DNA of 64,000 bases, taken from positions 99,414,829-99,478,828 of the forward strand of contig NC_030677.2 of NCBI RefSeq assembly GCF_000004195.4. The letters run 5' to 3'. The notes under the pieces are model-generated. The model was given only the letters and a program-made list of their open reading frames with translations, had not been told where the DNA came from and did no database searches. This document shows, piece by piece, positions 1 through 9,530 of this stretch. Each line of letters opens with the position of its first letter. Position 1 is the stretch's first letter. The position numbers were made by a program, and so were the translations under genes. Source of the DNA: Xenopus tropicalis (taxonomy: Eukaryota > Chordata > Amphibia > Anura > Pipidae).

Positions 1-370
1 AAAGGTAAAAACGGTAAGTAATCTTTATCAGAAATGCAGCCATAAAAACTTACAGAACTGCTACTCTGAGTCCTCAGTGAAAAGAAACAGCATATTTCTT
101 TCCTTCTGTTCTATATACTTGATCTTCAGACGTCCTTCTTCAGAAGAATCCTTTAGGGCACGGCAAGAGCCTGCTCAGTTTGCTCCTCTCTCCCCTTCCC
201 CTCTCTGCTGTAATCTGAGCTGAGAGTTGTTCCTTGCCTGAACACTGCTGCCTGGAAGTGAAGTGAGACCAAGCTAAAATGGCTGCAGCTATCTTAAACA
301 AACAGAGGAAGCTTCTAGGCTGTTTACTCAGGTATAAATAACAGAATAAATATAGCATCCTAGCTTGCAC
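1..370. repeat. T2-like MITE fragment, cut by the window edge
   Basis: This stretch resembles the left half of the TTAA-flanked element at 17863-18317: the same order of a 'cagccataa' block, a 'gaaaagaaacag' block and a pyrimidine-rich block. It has no outer left end because the window starts inside it. The open frame across it on the - strand has no recognisable domain and I do not regard it as a gene. A separate short T2-type end (TTAAAGGGGTGG) is visible at 611-635. Confidence 0.5.
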
Positions 371-1952
371 TATTTTGACTAGTCTATTGGCAATAAAATG
401 CCTGAATAGCTTTCATTCTCCTTTAGTGGCCTGAAGTCACACTCTCTCCCCCACATCTTTTTACTACTGAAAACTTTTGGGGATTAGACTTTAATTGGGA
501 TGCAATAAATTCCTCATTTTCTATTTGTGCCTTCCTGATGCTTGCTTTACAACACTTTGTAGTATTTATAGGTCCTAAAAGGAGCATCTGGTACCTCTGA
601 CTTCTATTTCTTAAAGGGGTGGTTAACCTTTACATCAACTTTAAGAATTTTAAGAAACGCTGAGCTAAAAACTGATAGAGTGCATACATGTTATGATTCA
701 ACACATGCTTTTACACCAGTGAAGAAAATACATATCCTCTCCAATCTGCTTTTTTTTTTTTTTTTGCAGAAGTACTAAGCGGCATAGCATCCAAGTGTCA
801 GTGTGCATATGGGAAGTATTTTGCTGTGAAAATGAACAATTTGGTGTTTTCCTGCTGAAATCTGCCCCCTGTGCTATAATGATTCCATACTTGCCAGTGT
901 TTCTGTAGCACAAGTCAGATCAAGGCAGATAGGTGGTTTTTTTAACTGGCGATTTATGCTGACAGACAGACCCACTTAGGAGCATCTATGAAATTTGGTT
1001 GCTGCTGCACTTTCATACATTTCTCAGTTTTAAGGGGAATGTTGAAGACCATGTTTGTCATATGTAAATGTTTTTAGTCCATGTAACCATTAATATGCCA
1101 TAGGGTGAAGAATCTTCAGTGTTGACACTCATCTTACCTGACCTGCCATCTTAGGTTTCAGCTAACTTACACATCTTTACGCTAGTGTCATAAGTTGTGT
1201 TTTCTTATGTCTTTAGAATACACTGATAGGTACTTAAGTGTTTGTTTTTGTTCCAAAAACTGCCCATACGTGCACTGACAGGTGTATGCCGTGCCCATTT
1301 GTGCTTTGTAATACTGTCTGCCTTTAGAATGCACTTAGTTTGACACTGGCCTTACACAGAAGTATTCTTTTAGTATAACAATACCATGCATTCTTTCTCA
1401 GTGTTTTATTATTTTTACATTTGACCATCTGGGTGTTGCAGCTATTTGTGTTACGTCGTGTTTTCAACAATGAAACCTATTAAACTCATAAATTATTTTA
1501 TCTTCTTGCAAGTTTAACTGACCTTTGATCAGATATTGTCAGCAAACAGATTTGTCTGGTATGGAGCTTAACGCTTTCTGTACTTCTGCTCTTAATGCTC
1601 TTCTGATGTTGCTGTGCTAGAAGGAAATGAAACCTGGAATTATTTTGAATATCTTTGTCAGAACCATGACCTAACACAAACAGCTTTCTGCTGCACCTAG
1701 CTGGTGCGATATCAATAAAGCTCTGAGCTTAGAAAGTGCATTGTATTGTTATATACATATAAAGAATGCTGCAGTGTAAAGATATGCAAGCTGAACCAAA
1801 ACATTTGGGTTAGCCATAAGTCATGGGGCTGCAACCTGAGACAGTAGGTCAGTGTGGGTATTATGGCCCCCTCAACATAGTCAGGTTTGGCCCTTTGTAT
1901 GAAGCCAATTTTATTCAAAAAATCTGTAACTTTGTAAAGTGAAATCCACAAC
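371..1952. other. Intergenic, nothing recognised
   Basis: AT-rich sequence with no convincing coding frame. A poly(T) run lies near 750-765 and an isolated T2-type end at 611-635. Otherwise I see no gene, RNA or complete repeat. Confidence 0.5.
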
Positions 1953-2444
1953 ATTGTGTGAACTGGTAACAGGTTGAAGGGAGATATATTTCCCCCAGGT
2001 TCATTTCCTACTCCCACATGTATAGCGATTCTGAATGGGTTAATTCCCCAAGGGAGTCTCACCTGGGGAATAATTAGCAGTCCAGATATGCCTGCAGTCA
2101 GAGAGAGTGTGGGGCTGAGTCTGAGAGCTGAAATCAGTGTGAGAGGGTCTGTGCCTGCGTGGAACAGCTTGAAGTGCTGCTGGGATTTTCCCCCAAACAA
2201 AAGGACTCAAGGTACTGTGACTCTGGGGAGTTGTGTTTTTGGTTTAGCTGGTAATCCCAGTAGGGGACCGGTAATAGAGAGGGAAGCACCCTGTGTATTA
2301 GTTAGAGCCCAAGTGTGGCAAGGATTTTGTTTACTTTTGTTTTGCTTATGCTCCTGCTGGATACCAGAGTCAGTCACTGTACATAATAAAATGGACTGTA
2401 TTCACCTAAAGGACTGTCTGTGTGTCTGATCTCGCTTACAATTG
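1953..2444 (+). mobile_element. Solo LTR of an LTR retroelement, with 4-bp target duplication
   Basis: The element runs 1957-2440. It begins TGTGAACTGG and ends GCTTACA, the TG...CA ends of a long terminal repeat with short inverted TGT/ACA tips. The 4-bp sequence ATTG stands directly before (1953-1956) and after it (2441-2444). An AATAAA-type polyadenylation signal lies near 2385, about 55 bp before the end, as expected for R/U5. No internal gag-pol region follows, so recombination between two LTRs probably removed the body. A 151-codon + frame and a 162-codon - frame overlap it; neither resembles a protein. Gypsy versus ERV class cannot be decided from the LTR alone. Confidence 0.7.
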
Positions 2445-3400
2445 GCACTCTGTGGCTTAAGGGTCGGCACTGTAGATTTTTCACCCTGTGGAACATAAAG
2501 GGTTATATATGGCACTGTAATCATGGTACTTCTATGAAGGTGCCATATATGCTATGTTTGCAATTTTGAGTTAGCCAAACAAGTCTCTCGAATTGCACTA
2601 TGCATTTAACTAAAATGTTGTCATTGTTTAATGAACAAAGGCAGCTCAGCATGTTTTAGATTAACTCTTTCTTCATCATGGGCATGTCATTGCCCTAAAG
2701 TAGCAGAGGGATAGTATTACAACATTTGTACTTCTTTTTCATCATACAATTTTTTTATGCATGTGCATTTTCAAAATGGCTAATAAAGATACAAGGGGGA
2801 TAAGTTATGTGCCTTAAAAGCAATGAAAGGTCACATGATTATAATGATTTTAGTTTATTGAAACCAAGAATTTTCATCCACCCAAAAATGAAAAAAAATC
2901 ACAAAAACCCACTAAAACCACAAATTGCCTAGGTCAGCTCCCATTGACTTCTACATGACTTTGCCAGCTTTTAGATGGTGAAGTTTTATATTGTTAGTGT
3001 TTTTTCAGTGAAGTGAAACAGGACAGATTCGCTCATCACTAGTAATTAGTATAATCCAAAGTTTTTAGCACTAAAAAATACAATTTGTGAAAATGAGCAA
3101 AATACAAATGTTAGTAAATGGGACCCTTAGTGGTTATATAGGAAAGCACTATAAAAGATGCTCTAAAAGGGCAAAACACTTAAAACAGGGTTACATGAGA
3201 CCTAACTAAAGCTCTGTATTCCTGAGCATCTGCAGCGGCAGAAGGAGTGGGTGTGTTTCACTCTCTACTGAAACAGTGACTTCCTTAACTTTAACCAACG
3301 TCCTCTTATCAGCAAGCGTCACTGGTCAGCGTCAATGTCGATTTACAGGAGTGGTGAGCAGAGCTGATGTCAGGGAATTAGGAGAAAAAGCAAAATACTA
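2445..3400. other. Intergenic, nothing recognised
   Basis: AT-rich DNA without a supported gene. 2860-3050 has the flavour of a degraded interspersed repeat ('gacagattcgctcatcact'), also seen near 44930, but no ends could be defined. Confidence 0.4.
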
Positions 3401-3555
3401 AGGGGCGGATTTACTAATCCACGAACGGATCGAAAGCGTCTGAATGCGGTTTTTTCGTAATTATCGGTATTTTGCGATTTTTTTTTTTTTGTAAATTGTC
3501 GCAACTTTTTCGTAGCTGTTACGACTTGTGCGAATTGTCGCGAAAAAATTGGAAA
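3401..3555. repeat. Degraded frog interspersed repeat ('gcggatttacta' type)
   Basis: It starts with 'ggggcggatttactaatcc' and is rich in tcg/cga steps and poly(T). This end resembles the 'ggggcagatatactaaaa' start of the stretch at 59041-59215. It is probably a non-autonomous DNA element; no target duplication could be assigned. Confidence 0.4.
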
Positions 3556-3879
3556 GGTTAAATGTTAAATACATGTACTTAATGTGTGCTATGTTGGAAA
3601 ATATGTTTAGGGTAACTTTAATATGAAGCCTTGATCTAAATATATATCCTTACAATTAGTAACCCTCTCTATGGATTAACATAGTGAAATGTGAGCAAAC
3701 ATAATCCATATTTTGTACACAACATTTGAATAACTATTCCAACCTACTGCATAATAGACTGAATGGTACAATCCCACTGCATTGTTCACATCTCAGGCTC
3801 AGGCTGTAATTACCCACATTGTTCACCTTTTCACACCTCAGACTGTAGGAGCAGTGCCAGCATTGTGTCATTGTATGTA

Positions 3880-4025
3880 CTACCTGACCTATGCTGCCTG
3901 TGTGTATGGCATAGGGCAGACAGAGCATGGCACACACTGGCAGCTAAGGGCAGGCAGAGTATGGCACACAGACAGCATAGGTCAGGTGTGTGCCAAACTC
4001 TGCCTGCCCTATGCTGCTTGTGAGT
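3880..4025. repeat. Short imperfect tandem/inverted repeats around 'gcataggncag'
   Basis: Blocks such as 'gcatagggcagacagag', 'gcagagtatggcacaca' and their reverse complements ('ctctgcctgccctatgctgc') alternate for about 140 bp. Overlapping frames on both strands arise from this low-complexity structure and are not taken as genes. Confidence 0.5.
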
Positions 4026-4389
4026 GGTGACCTGGCAGGAGTTTGTTCTAGGAGTTTGTTAGCAGTTAAAAATACAGTAGCCATTATATGGTCCCTAAGG
4101 TGTGTAATTATATGCTGGGGGTTCCACAGGGGAGAAGGCATATGGATTTAAGGGTAAATCTTAATATGACATAATATAATTCTTTCAAATATGAATGATG
4201 GTTGATATCCCTGCAGTGAGGACCAACCATTTGGGTTTTTGCTGCGCTACCACCATTGTGATAACATGGGTGTGGTTTGAAGTGGGTGCAGTTTAAAAAG
4301 GGGGTTGATCAAAACTGGCTTCCATTAGCGGCCCTCCACTATGTATGCTGGAGAAATTCCAGCCATCACCACCACAGAAGTACAGATAG

Positions 4390-4616
4390 GGTATGGTATA
4401 CACGATACCCAAAAAACCTCAGCGCTCTCGATGAAGGTTCATACAAGTGAAGCGATTAATCTTCTATATTGAGGGTGTATACATACAGTTCTGCAGCTCC
4501 TTCTTAAAGTAACCCCTTTGACTGGGTCTCGAATGCTTGTGTAGATATATCAATAGGAGCGCAAGTAGACCATGTGAAATAAAAATACAAAAAACAAATG
4601 GTGCAGTACGTTCATT
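4390..4616. repeat. Left arm of a composite repeat, inverted relative to 7372-7437
   Basis: The stretch 4559-4616 reappears in reverse complement at 7372-7437 (gtagaccatgtgaaat / atttcacatggtctac). The blocks 'cctcagcgctct' and 'ctttgactgggtc' also recur, diverged, at 5780-5915. This looks like one copy of a repeat family that includes a 'gaaacgcgt' motif (4884-4893) and is interrupted by a T2 MITE at 4615. Confidence 0.55.
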
Positions 4617-4842
4617 AAAGGAGAAGGAAAGGCTAAGTCACTTGGGGGTGCTAAAATGTTAGGCACCCCCAAGTGACTTTAATCGCCTACCTTCTCTGTT
4701 AAAGTTCAGCTTTTCACTCTACTGCGCATGAGCGCGCTCGTGAAGACGGAAGGAGGAAGCGCTACAGGTACCCCGGGGGGCACCAGCCCAGGGTAAAAGG
4801 TATGCGATTTAAGTCACTTGGGGGTGCCTAACATTTTAGCAT
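4615..4842. mobile_element. T2/Kolobok-type MITE, right end missing
   Basis: It begins TTAAAGGAGAAGGAAAGG, the same terminus as the elements at 49811, 60551 and 63116. It contains the internal inverted repeat 'gtcacttgggggtgc...gcacccccaagtgac'. The last ~35 bp (complement of the first end) are absent, so this copy is truncated at 'acattttagc'. TTAA is the target used by the Kolobok-derived T2 MITE family of Xenopus (family knowledge). Confidence 0.75.
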
Positions 4843-5055
4843 AAAAGAAATTCCAATATAATGTACTGCTGCCCTGCCCTGCGAAACGCGTTGAGCCATA
4901 ATCTTTTTTTATGCTTTGTTGAACTCTACACAATGTAAGTAGCTTGTTGGTGTAGAAAGGACTCTTTACCCATGTTGGATTTGTCAGAATGTGTACTTTC
5001 CAAAAATATATGGTTTTCTAGATTTTTCTGTATAGTTTGGGGGTGTTACAGCTGA

Positions 5056-5313
5056 ACTGAACAGTTTGATGCCCAATATGCATAGATATACCAAAGTCTG
5101 TGGTATGTACTGACCCCAAAATTAAAATAGCGCATATGGATTTCTCGCCTGCCAACTCAGCTTTTGCATAGAGAGCCCCGTCAGCTGACGGGGCTCTCTA
5201 TGCAAAAGCTGAGTTGGCAGGCGAGAAATCCATATGCGCTATTTTAATTTTGGGGTCAGTACATACCACAGACTTTGGTATATCTATGCATATTGGGCAT
5301 CAAACTGTTCAGT
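5056..5313. repeat. Perfect 258-bp palindrome (129-bp arms, no spacer)
   Basis: Reading outward from the centre (gtcag|ctgac at 5184/5185), both arms match base for base for 129 bp and diverge at 5055/5314. It lies in a longer repeat unit: the arm end 'tattgggcatcaaactgttc' recurs at 5685-5704, and 'gtgtactttccaaaaatata' occurs at both ~4992 and ~5507. A perfect spacer-free hairpin is either a very young inverted duplication or an assembly or cloning fold-back artefact. Confidence 0.95.
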
Positions 5314-5730
5314 AGACCTTAGGTGTTCATATTTGGGGTGATTTGCCTTTGTACACAAGAAATTGTGTGAGATAAATGCAGCAAATTTCAACATTTTTAG
5401 GCAATTTTCTGAAATATCATAAAAATCGGCAAACTTAGGAAAGCTTTGCGGCTTGGTACTTTGGAGTAGAAAGACATGGGTACCCATTTTGAATTCAGGG
5501 GAATGTGTACTTTCCAAAAATATATGACTTTCTGGGGTGAGTGTACTTTTTACTAGCTTTATCCCACATATAATGATGTAAATGTGTTGATTTTGCAGGA
5601 GCTGAAATGACAGAAATGACAGTACATGGGGGTATGTTCACATTGGGGCCCCTACATGCCACATACTTAGGTAAACCTATACATATTGGGCATCAAACTG
5701 TTCAGTGAACCCCTGGCATTCAAATTTAGG
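5314..5730. repeat. Continuation of the repeat unit containing the palindrome
   Basis: It holds a second, diverged copy of the blocks flanking the palindrome ('gtgtactttccaaaaatata', 'gggcatcaaactgttcagtg'). No coding content. It is followed at 5740-5960 by a diverged copy of the 4390-4560 repeat ('cctcagcgctct', 'cccctttgactgggtc'). Confidence 0.55.
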
Positions 5731-6394
5731 GAGTTTTATTTTGTGTTAGGGTGTATATACAATACCACAATCCTCAGCGCTCTAAAATTGATGTAATATC
5801 CAATCCTGTGTGAAACATAAGTCCAATCAAGTGTATGTGTCAAGAAATTTCCTGCAGCTCCGCTTCAGATAAACCCCTTTGACTGGGTCCCAAAGACGAA
5901 TTCAGCAATGCATACAGACGGAGCGCATGTGTAGAGAAAAAAGAAATATACAATAGTGCAACAGAGTATATATAGAGAAGATCCTTCTCCAAAACAGTGT
6001 AACAATTAAGAAAGAAAATTTGTGCTCATTTGGTTTACACTAACACCCGAGTGCAGTACTGCAAACTGCTTACCAGAAGGCAGTATAGATGTAGCAGACG
6101 AATTTATTTGTTTACTTGATGGCCTGTAGGCAGGGCCGCCATCAGAAATCACGGGGCCCCTCATAATAAAGTTTTCTGGGCCCCCCCCTCCTCCCACACC
6201 CCAATGGCCCCTCCCCCAGTGACCCCTCCCATCAATACAAAGGACATAAAACTTTGGTGGCCAGGGCCCCCTAAAACATTGGTGTCCAGGAGTTACATTT
6301 TGCATTGGTGCCAGGACAGGTACCCCCTAAATCATTGCTAGCCAGCCCAGGGCCCCCTAAAACTTTGGTAGCCAGTGCCCCCCTAAAAAGCCCC

Positions 6395-6885
6395 CCCCCC
6401 AAAGCATCCTCCAGCTTCCCCCAGGCCCCCCCACAAGGCATTCTCTAGCTTCCCCCAGGGCCCCCCCAAAGCATCCTCCAGCTTCCCCCAGGCCCCCCCA
6501 CAAGGCATTCTCTAGCTTCCCCCAGGGTCCCCCCACAAAGCATTCTCTAGCTTTCCCCAGGGCCCCCCCCACAAAGCATTCTCCAGCTTCCCCCAGGGCC
6601 CCCCCACAAAGCATTCTCCAGCTTCCCATAGGCCCCCACCCCAAAGCATTCTCCAGCTTCCCATAGGCCCCCACCCCAAAGCATTCTCCAGCTTCCAACA
6701 GGGCCCCCACCCCAAAGCATTCTCCAGCTTCCAACAGGGCCCCCACCCCAAAGCATTCTCCAGCTTCCAACAGGGCCCCCCCACAATGCATTCTCCAGCT
6801 TCCCCCAGGGCCCCCCCCCCACAAAACATTCTCCAACTTCCAACAGGGCCCCCCCACAACGCATTCTCCAGCTTCCCGGCCTGCC
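6395..6885. repeat. C-rich minisatellite, ~36-bp unit, about 14 copies
   Basis: The unit reads roughly 'gcattctccagcttccc' followed by a run of c's and 'cacaaa'. Variants with 'cccata' or 'caacag' in the middle form sub-blocks (6600-6700 and 6690-6790), suggesting local expansion of sub-types. It lies wholly inside the hAT element. Confidence 0.9.
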
Positions 6886-6927
6886 TGCTGCCATGGTGTC
6901 CTCCGATATGTGCCGCGGCTCCCAGCT

Positions 6928-7007
6928 ACTTCGGCGCTTTTATAAGGTTGCGCCCCGTGCGTGTGACGTCAGTGCGTACGGGCGCAACCTTATAAAAGCG
7001 CCGAAGT
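6928..7007. repeat. Hairpin with ~30-bp arms inside the hAT element
   Basis: Arms read 'acttcggcgcttttataa' and its complement 'ttataaaagcgccgaagt', separated by a short GC-rich loop with 'tgacgtca'. An outer, weaker pair (tcctccgatatgtgccg / cggcacatagcggagga) extends the fold. Two TATAAA-like stretches sit in the arms, but nothing shows that they act as promoters. Confidence 0.8.
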
Positions 7008-7897
7008 ATCGGCACATAGCGGAGGACGCCGCCAGAGCCGAGGAAGCGAGGGCCCGGACTTGATTAAAGGGGGCCCGAGCTAAGATAACTTTAGCGTGGC
7101 CAGGCCCCTTTTAAAGCTAAAAACGGCCGGGCCCGGGACGATTGTACCCCCTGTGCCCCCCTGATGGCGGCCCTGCCTGTAGGAGATAAGATACTATAGA
7201 CTTTTATTTTTAAAGCTTAGCTTGTCCTGAAAAAAAACAATATATTGTTTTCCTGGGTAAACTAAAAGTCCCCCCGAGGAAAGGCCCCTAAAGTGAAACA
7301 GTGCAAAATGTTCAAAAACTGTCTGGCAGTAGAAGTTCACTTTGGTCCAAAACGGCTGGCAGTGAAAGGGTTAATGAACGTACTGCACCATTTGTTTTTC
7401 GTATTTTTATTTCACATGGTCTACTTGCGCTGCTGTTGACACATCGCTACCACAGAAGTTGGACGGCACTGATCTAGGGCTTTATGAGTATAACATCACA
7501 ACAGGCACCCAGACACTTGCTTTTATTGCCTAATACAGTGGAGGAAATAATTATTTGACCCCTCACTGATTTTGTAAGTTTGTCCAATGACAAAGAATTG
7601 AAAAGTCTCAGAACAGTATCATTTCAATGGTAGGTTTATTTTAACAGTGGCAGATAGCACATCAAAAGGAAAATTGAAAAAATAACTTTAAATAAAAGAT
7701 AGCAACTGATTTGCATTTCATTGAGTGAAATAAGTTTTTGAACCCCTACCAACCATTAAGAGTTCTGGCTCCCACAGAGTGGTTAGACACTTCTACTCAA
7801 TTAGTCAACCTCATTAAGGACACCTGTCTTAACTAGTCACCTGTATAAAAGACACCTGTCCACAGAATCAATCAATCAAGCAGACTCCAAACTCTCC

Positions 7898-8284
7898 AAC
7901 ATGGGCAGGGCCGGATTTCTGTTTTGGGCGCCCCGAGGCCGCCCCTGTTGGTCGCCCCCTCCCCACTTGTGCGCATGCGCGAAAGCGCGCCCCCCAGTGC
8001 GCATGCGCGAAAACGCGCCCCCAGTGCGCATGCGTGAAAGCGACCCCACCAGTGCGCATGCGCGAAAGCGACCCCACCAGTGCGCATGCGCGAAAGCGAC
8101 CCCACCAGTGCGCATGCGCTCCTTTAAACTCCTATACGGAGCAGTGGGGAGAGGTCCCGACTGCTCCGTATGGGAGCCAAATTTAAAATTTTTCTTGCGG
8201 CGGGGCGGCATGCCGCCCCTAAACTTCTGCCGCCCTAGGCCCGGGCCTTTGTGGCCTCTCCACAAATCCGGGCCTGAACATGGG
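7898..8284. mobile_element. hAT MITE inside the Tc1 transposon; 8-bp TSD AACATGGG spans the transposase start codon
   Basis: The element is 7906-8276. Ends are CAGGGCCGGATTT and AAATCCGGGCCTG, flanked by AACATGGG at 7898-7905 and 8277-8284. The duplicated target contains the transposase ATG, so the downstream copy still starts the frame. The interior is GC-rich with tandem 'agtgcgcatgcgcgaaagcg' units and no gene. A second member of the family lies at 54672-54966. Confidence 0.95.
7976..8117. repeat. Tandem ~33-bp GC-rich units inside the hAT MITE
   Basis: About five units of 'cagtgcgcatgcgcgaaag' plus 'cgaccccac' or 'cgcgcccc' follow one another. Overlapping frames on both strands (histidine/alanine- or arginine/proline-rich) are repeat translations and not genes. 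Confidence 0.85.
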
Positions 8285-9302
8285 AAAGACCAAAGAGCTG
8301 TCCAAGGATGTCAGAGACAAAATTGTAGACCTGCACAAGGCTGGAATGGGCTACAAAACCATTAGCAAGAAGCTGGGAGAGAAGGTGACAACTGTTGGTG
8401 CGATTGTTCGAAAATGGAAGGAGCACAAAATGACCATCAATCGACCTCGCTCTGGGGCTCCACGCAAGATCTCACCTCGTGGGGTGTCAATCATTCTGAG
8501 AAAGGTGAAAAAGCATCCTAGAACTACACGGGAGGAGTTAGTTAATGACCTCAAATTAGCAGGGACCACAGTCACCAAGAAAACCATTGGAAACACATTA
8601 CACCGCAATGGATTAAAATCCTGCAGGGCTCGCAAGGTCCCCCTGCTCAAGAAGGCACATGTGCAGGCCCGTCTGAAGTTTGCCAATGAACACCTGAATG
8701 ATTCTGTGAGTGACTGGGAGAAGGTGCTGTGGTCTGATGAGACCAAAATAGAGCTCTTTGGCATTAACTCAACTTGCTGTGTTTGGAAGAAGAAAAATGC
8801 TGCCTATGACCCCCAAAACACCGTCCCCACCGTCAAGCATGGGGGTGGAAACATTTTGCTTTGGGGGTGTTTTTCTGCTAAGGGCACAGGACAACTTATT
8901 CGCAATAACGGGAAAATGGACGGAGCCATGTATCGTGAAATCCTGAACGACAACCTCCTTCCCTCTGCCAGGAAACTGAAAATGGGTCTTGGATGGGTGT
9001 TCCAGCACGACAATGACCCAAAACATACAGCAAAGGCAACAAAGGAGTGGCTCAAGAAGAAGCACATTAAGGTCATGGAGTGGCCTAGTCAGTCTCCGGA
9101 CCTTAATCCAATAGAAAACCTATGGAGGGAGCTCAAGCTCAGAGTTGCACAGAGACAGCCTCGAAACCTTAGGGATTTAGAGATGATCTGCAAAGAGGAG
9201 TGGACCAACATTCCTCCTAAAATGTGCGCAAACTTGGTCATCAATTACAAGAAACGTTTGACCTCTGTGCTTGCAAACAAGGGTTTTTCCACTAAGTATT
9301 AA
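8280..9302 (+). CDS. Tc1-like transposase, intact DD34E
   Basis: This 340-residue protein would catalyse cut-and-paste transposition of the surrounding element: it binds the inverted repeats in the nucleus and inserts at TA. The N-terminal ~110 residues form paired-type helix-turn-helix domains (start [16 protein letters not shown]). The catalytic triad is present: D in '[11 protein letters not shown]' (~residue 157), D in '[11 protein letters not shown]' (~residue 248), and E in '[11 protein letters not shown]' 34 residues further on, giving DD34E. The length is normal for the family and there is no stop or frameshift. The start is the ATG at 8280, in the downstream copy of the hAT target duplication. 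Upstream sequence is now hAT DNA, so expression from the original leader may be disturbed. Whether the enzyme is active cannot be read from sequence. Confidence 0.96.
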   Translation: MGKTKELSKDVRDKIVDLHKAGMGYKTISKKLGEKVTTVGAIVRKWKEHKMTINRPRSGAPRKISPRGVSIILRKVKKHPRTTREELVNDLKLAGTTVTKKTIGNTLHRNGLKSCRARKVPLLKKAHVQARLKFANEHLNDSVSDWEKVLWSDETKIELFGINSTCCVWKKKNAAYDPQNTVPTVKHGGGNILLWGCFSAKGTGQLIRNNGKMDGAMYREILNDNLLPSARKLKMGLGWVFQHDNDPKHTAKATKEWLKKKHIKVMEWPSQSPDLNPIENLWRELKLRVAQRQPRNLRDLEMICKEEWTNIPPKMCANLVINYKKRLTSVLANKGFSTKY

Positions 9303-9530
9303 GTCTTTTTTTGTTAGAGGGTTCAAAAACTTATTTCACTCAATGAAATGCAAATCAGTTGCTATCTTTTATTTAAAGTTATTTTTTCGATTTCCCTTTT
9401 GATGTGCTATCTGCCACTGTTAAAATAAACCTACCATTGAAATGATACTGTTCTGAGACTTTTCATTTCTTTGTCATTGGACAAACTTACAAAATCAGTG
9501 AGGGGTCAAATAATTATTTCCTCCACTGTA

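Larger units (their letters stand above)
6123..7183. mobile_element. Non-autonomous hAT element carrying a minisatellite; 8-bp TSD CCTGTAGG
   Basis: The element spans 6131-7175. Its ends are complementary: CAGGGCCGCCATCAG on the left and CTGATGGCGGCCCTG on the right. The 8-bp direct duplication CCTGTAGG lies at 6123-6130 and 7176-7183, the hallmark of the hAT superfamily. The interior has no transposase: it holds a C-rich minisatellite (6395-6885) and a hairpin (6928-7007). Glycine-rich frames over the minisatellite on the - strand are repeat translations, not genes. Confidence 0.9.
7534..9530 (+). mobile_element. Full-length Tc1-like (Tc1/mariner) transposon with TA target duplication
   Basis: The element spans 7536-9528. 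It starts CAGTGGAGGAAATAATTATT and ends with the complement, flanked by TA on both sides. Terminal inverted repeats are long, about 210 bp (7536-7745 and 9319-9528), and nearly identical. The interior codes for one transposase (8280-9302). A 371-bp hAT MITE plus its 8-bp duplication accounts for the extra length; without it the transposon would be about 1.6 kb, normal for Tc1-like elements. High arm identity and an unbroken frame indicate a young copy. Confidence 0.96.

Noticed and set aside
1712..2429. Frames of 162 codons (-) and 151 codons (+)
   Set aside because: They overlap a solo LTR; no similarity to gag, pol or env and no independent gene structure.
6357..6894. Glycine/tryptophan-rich frames of 115-166 codons on the - strand
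   Set aside because: They are translations of the 36-bp minisatellite inside the hAT element; all three frames stay open because the unit length is divisible by three.
7868..8265. Arg/Ala/His-rich frames on both strands
   Set aside because: They arise from tandem 33-bp GC-rich units in a hAT MITE; no protein domain.
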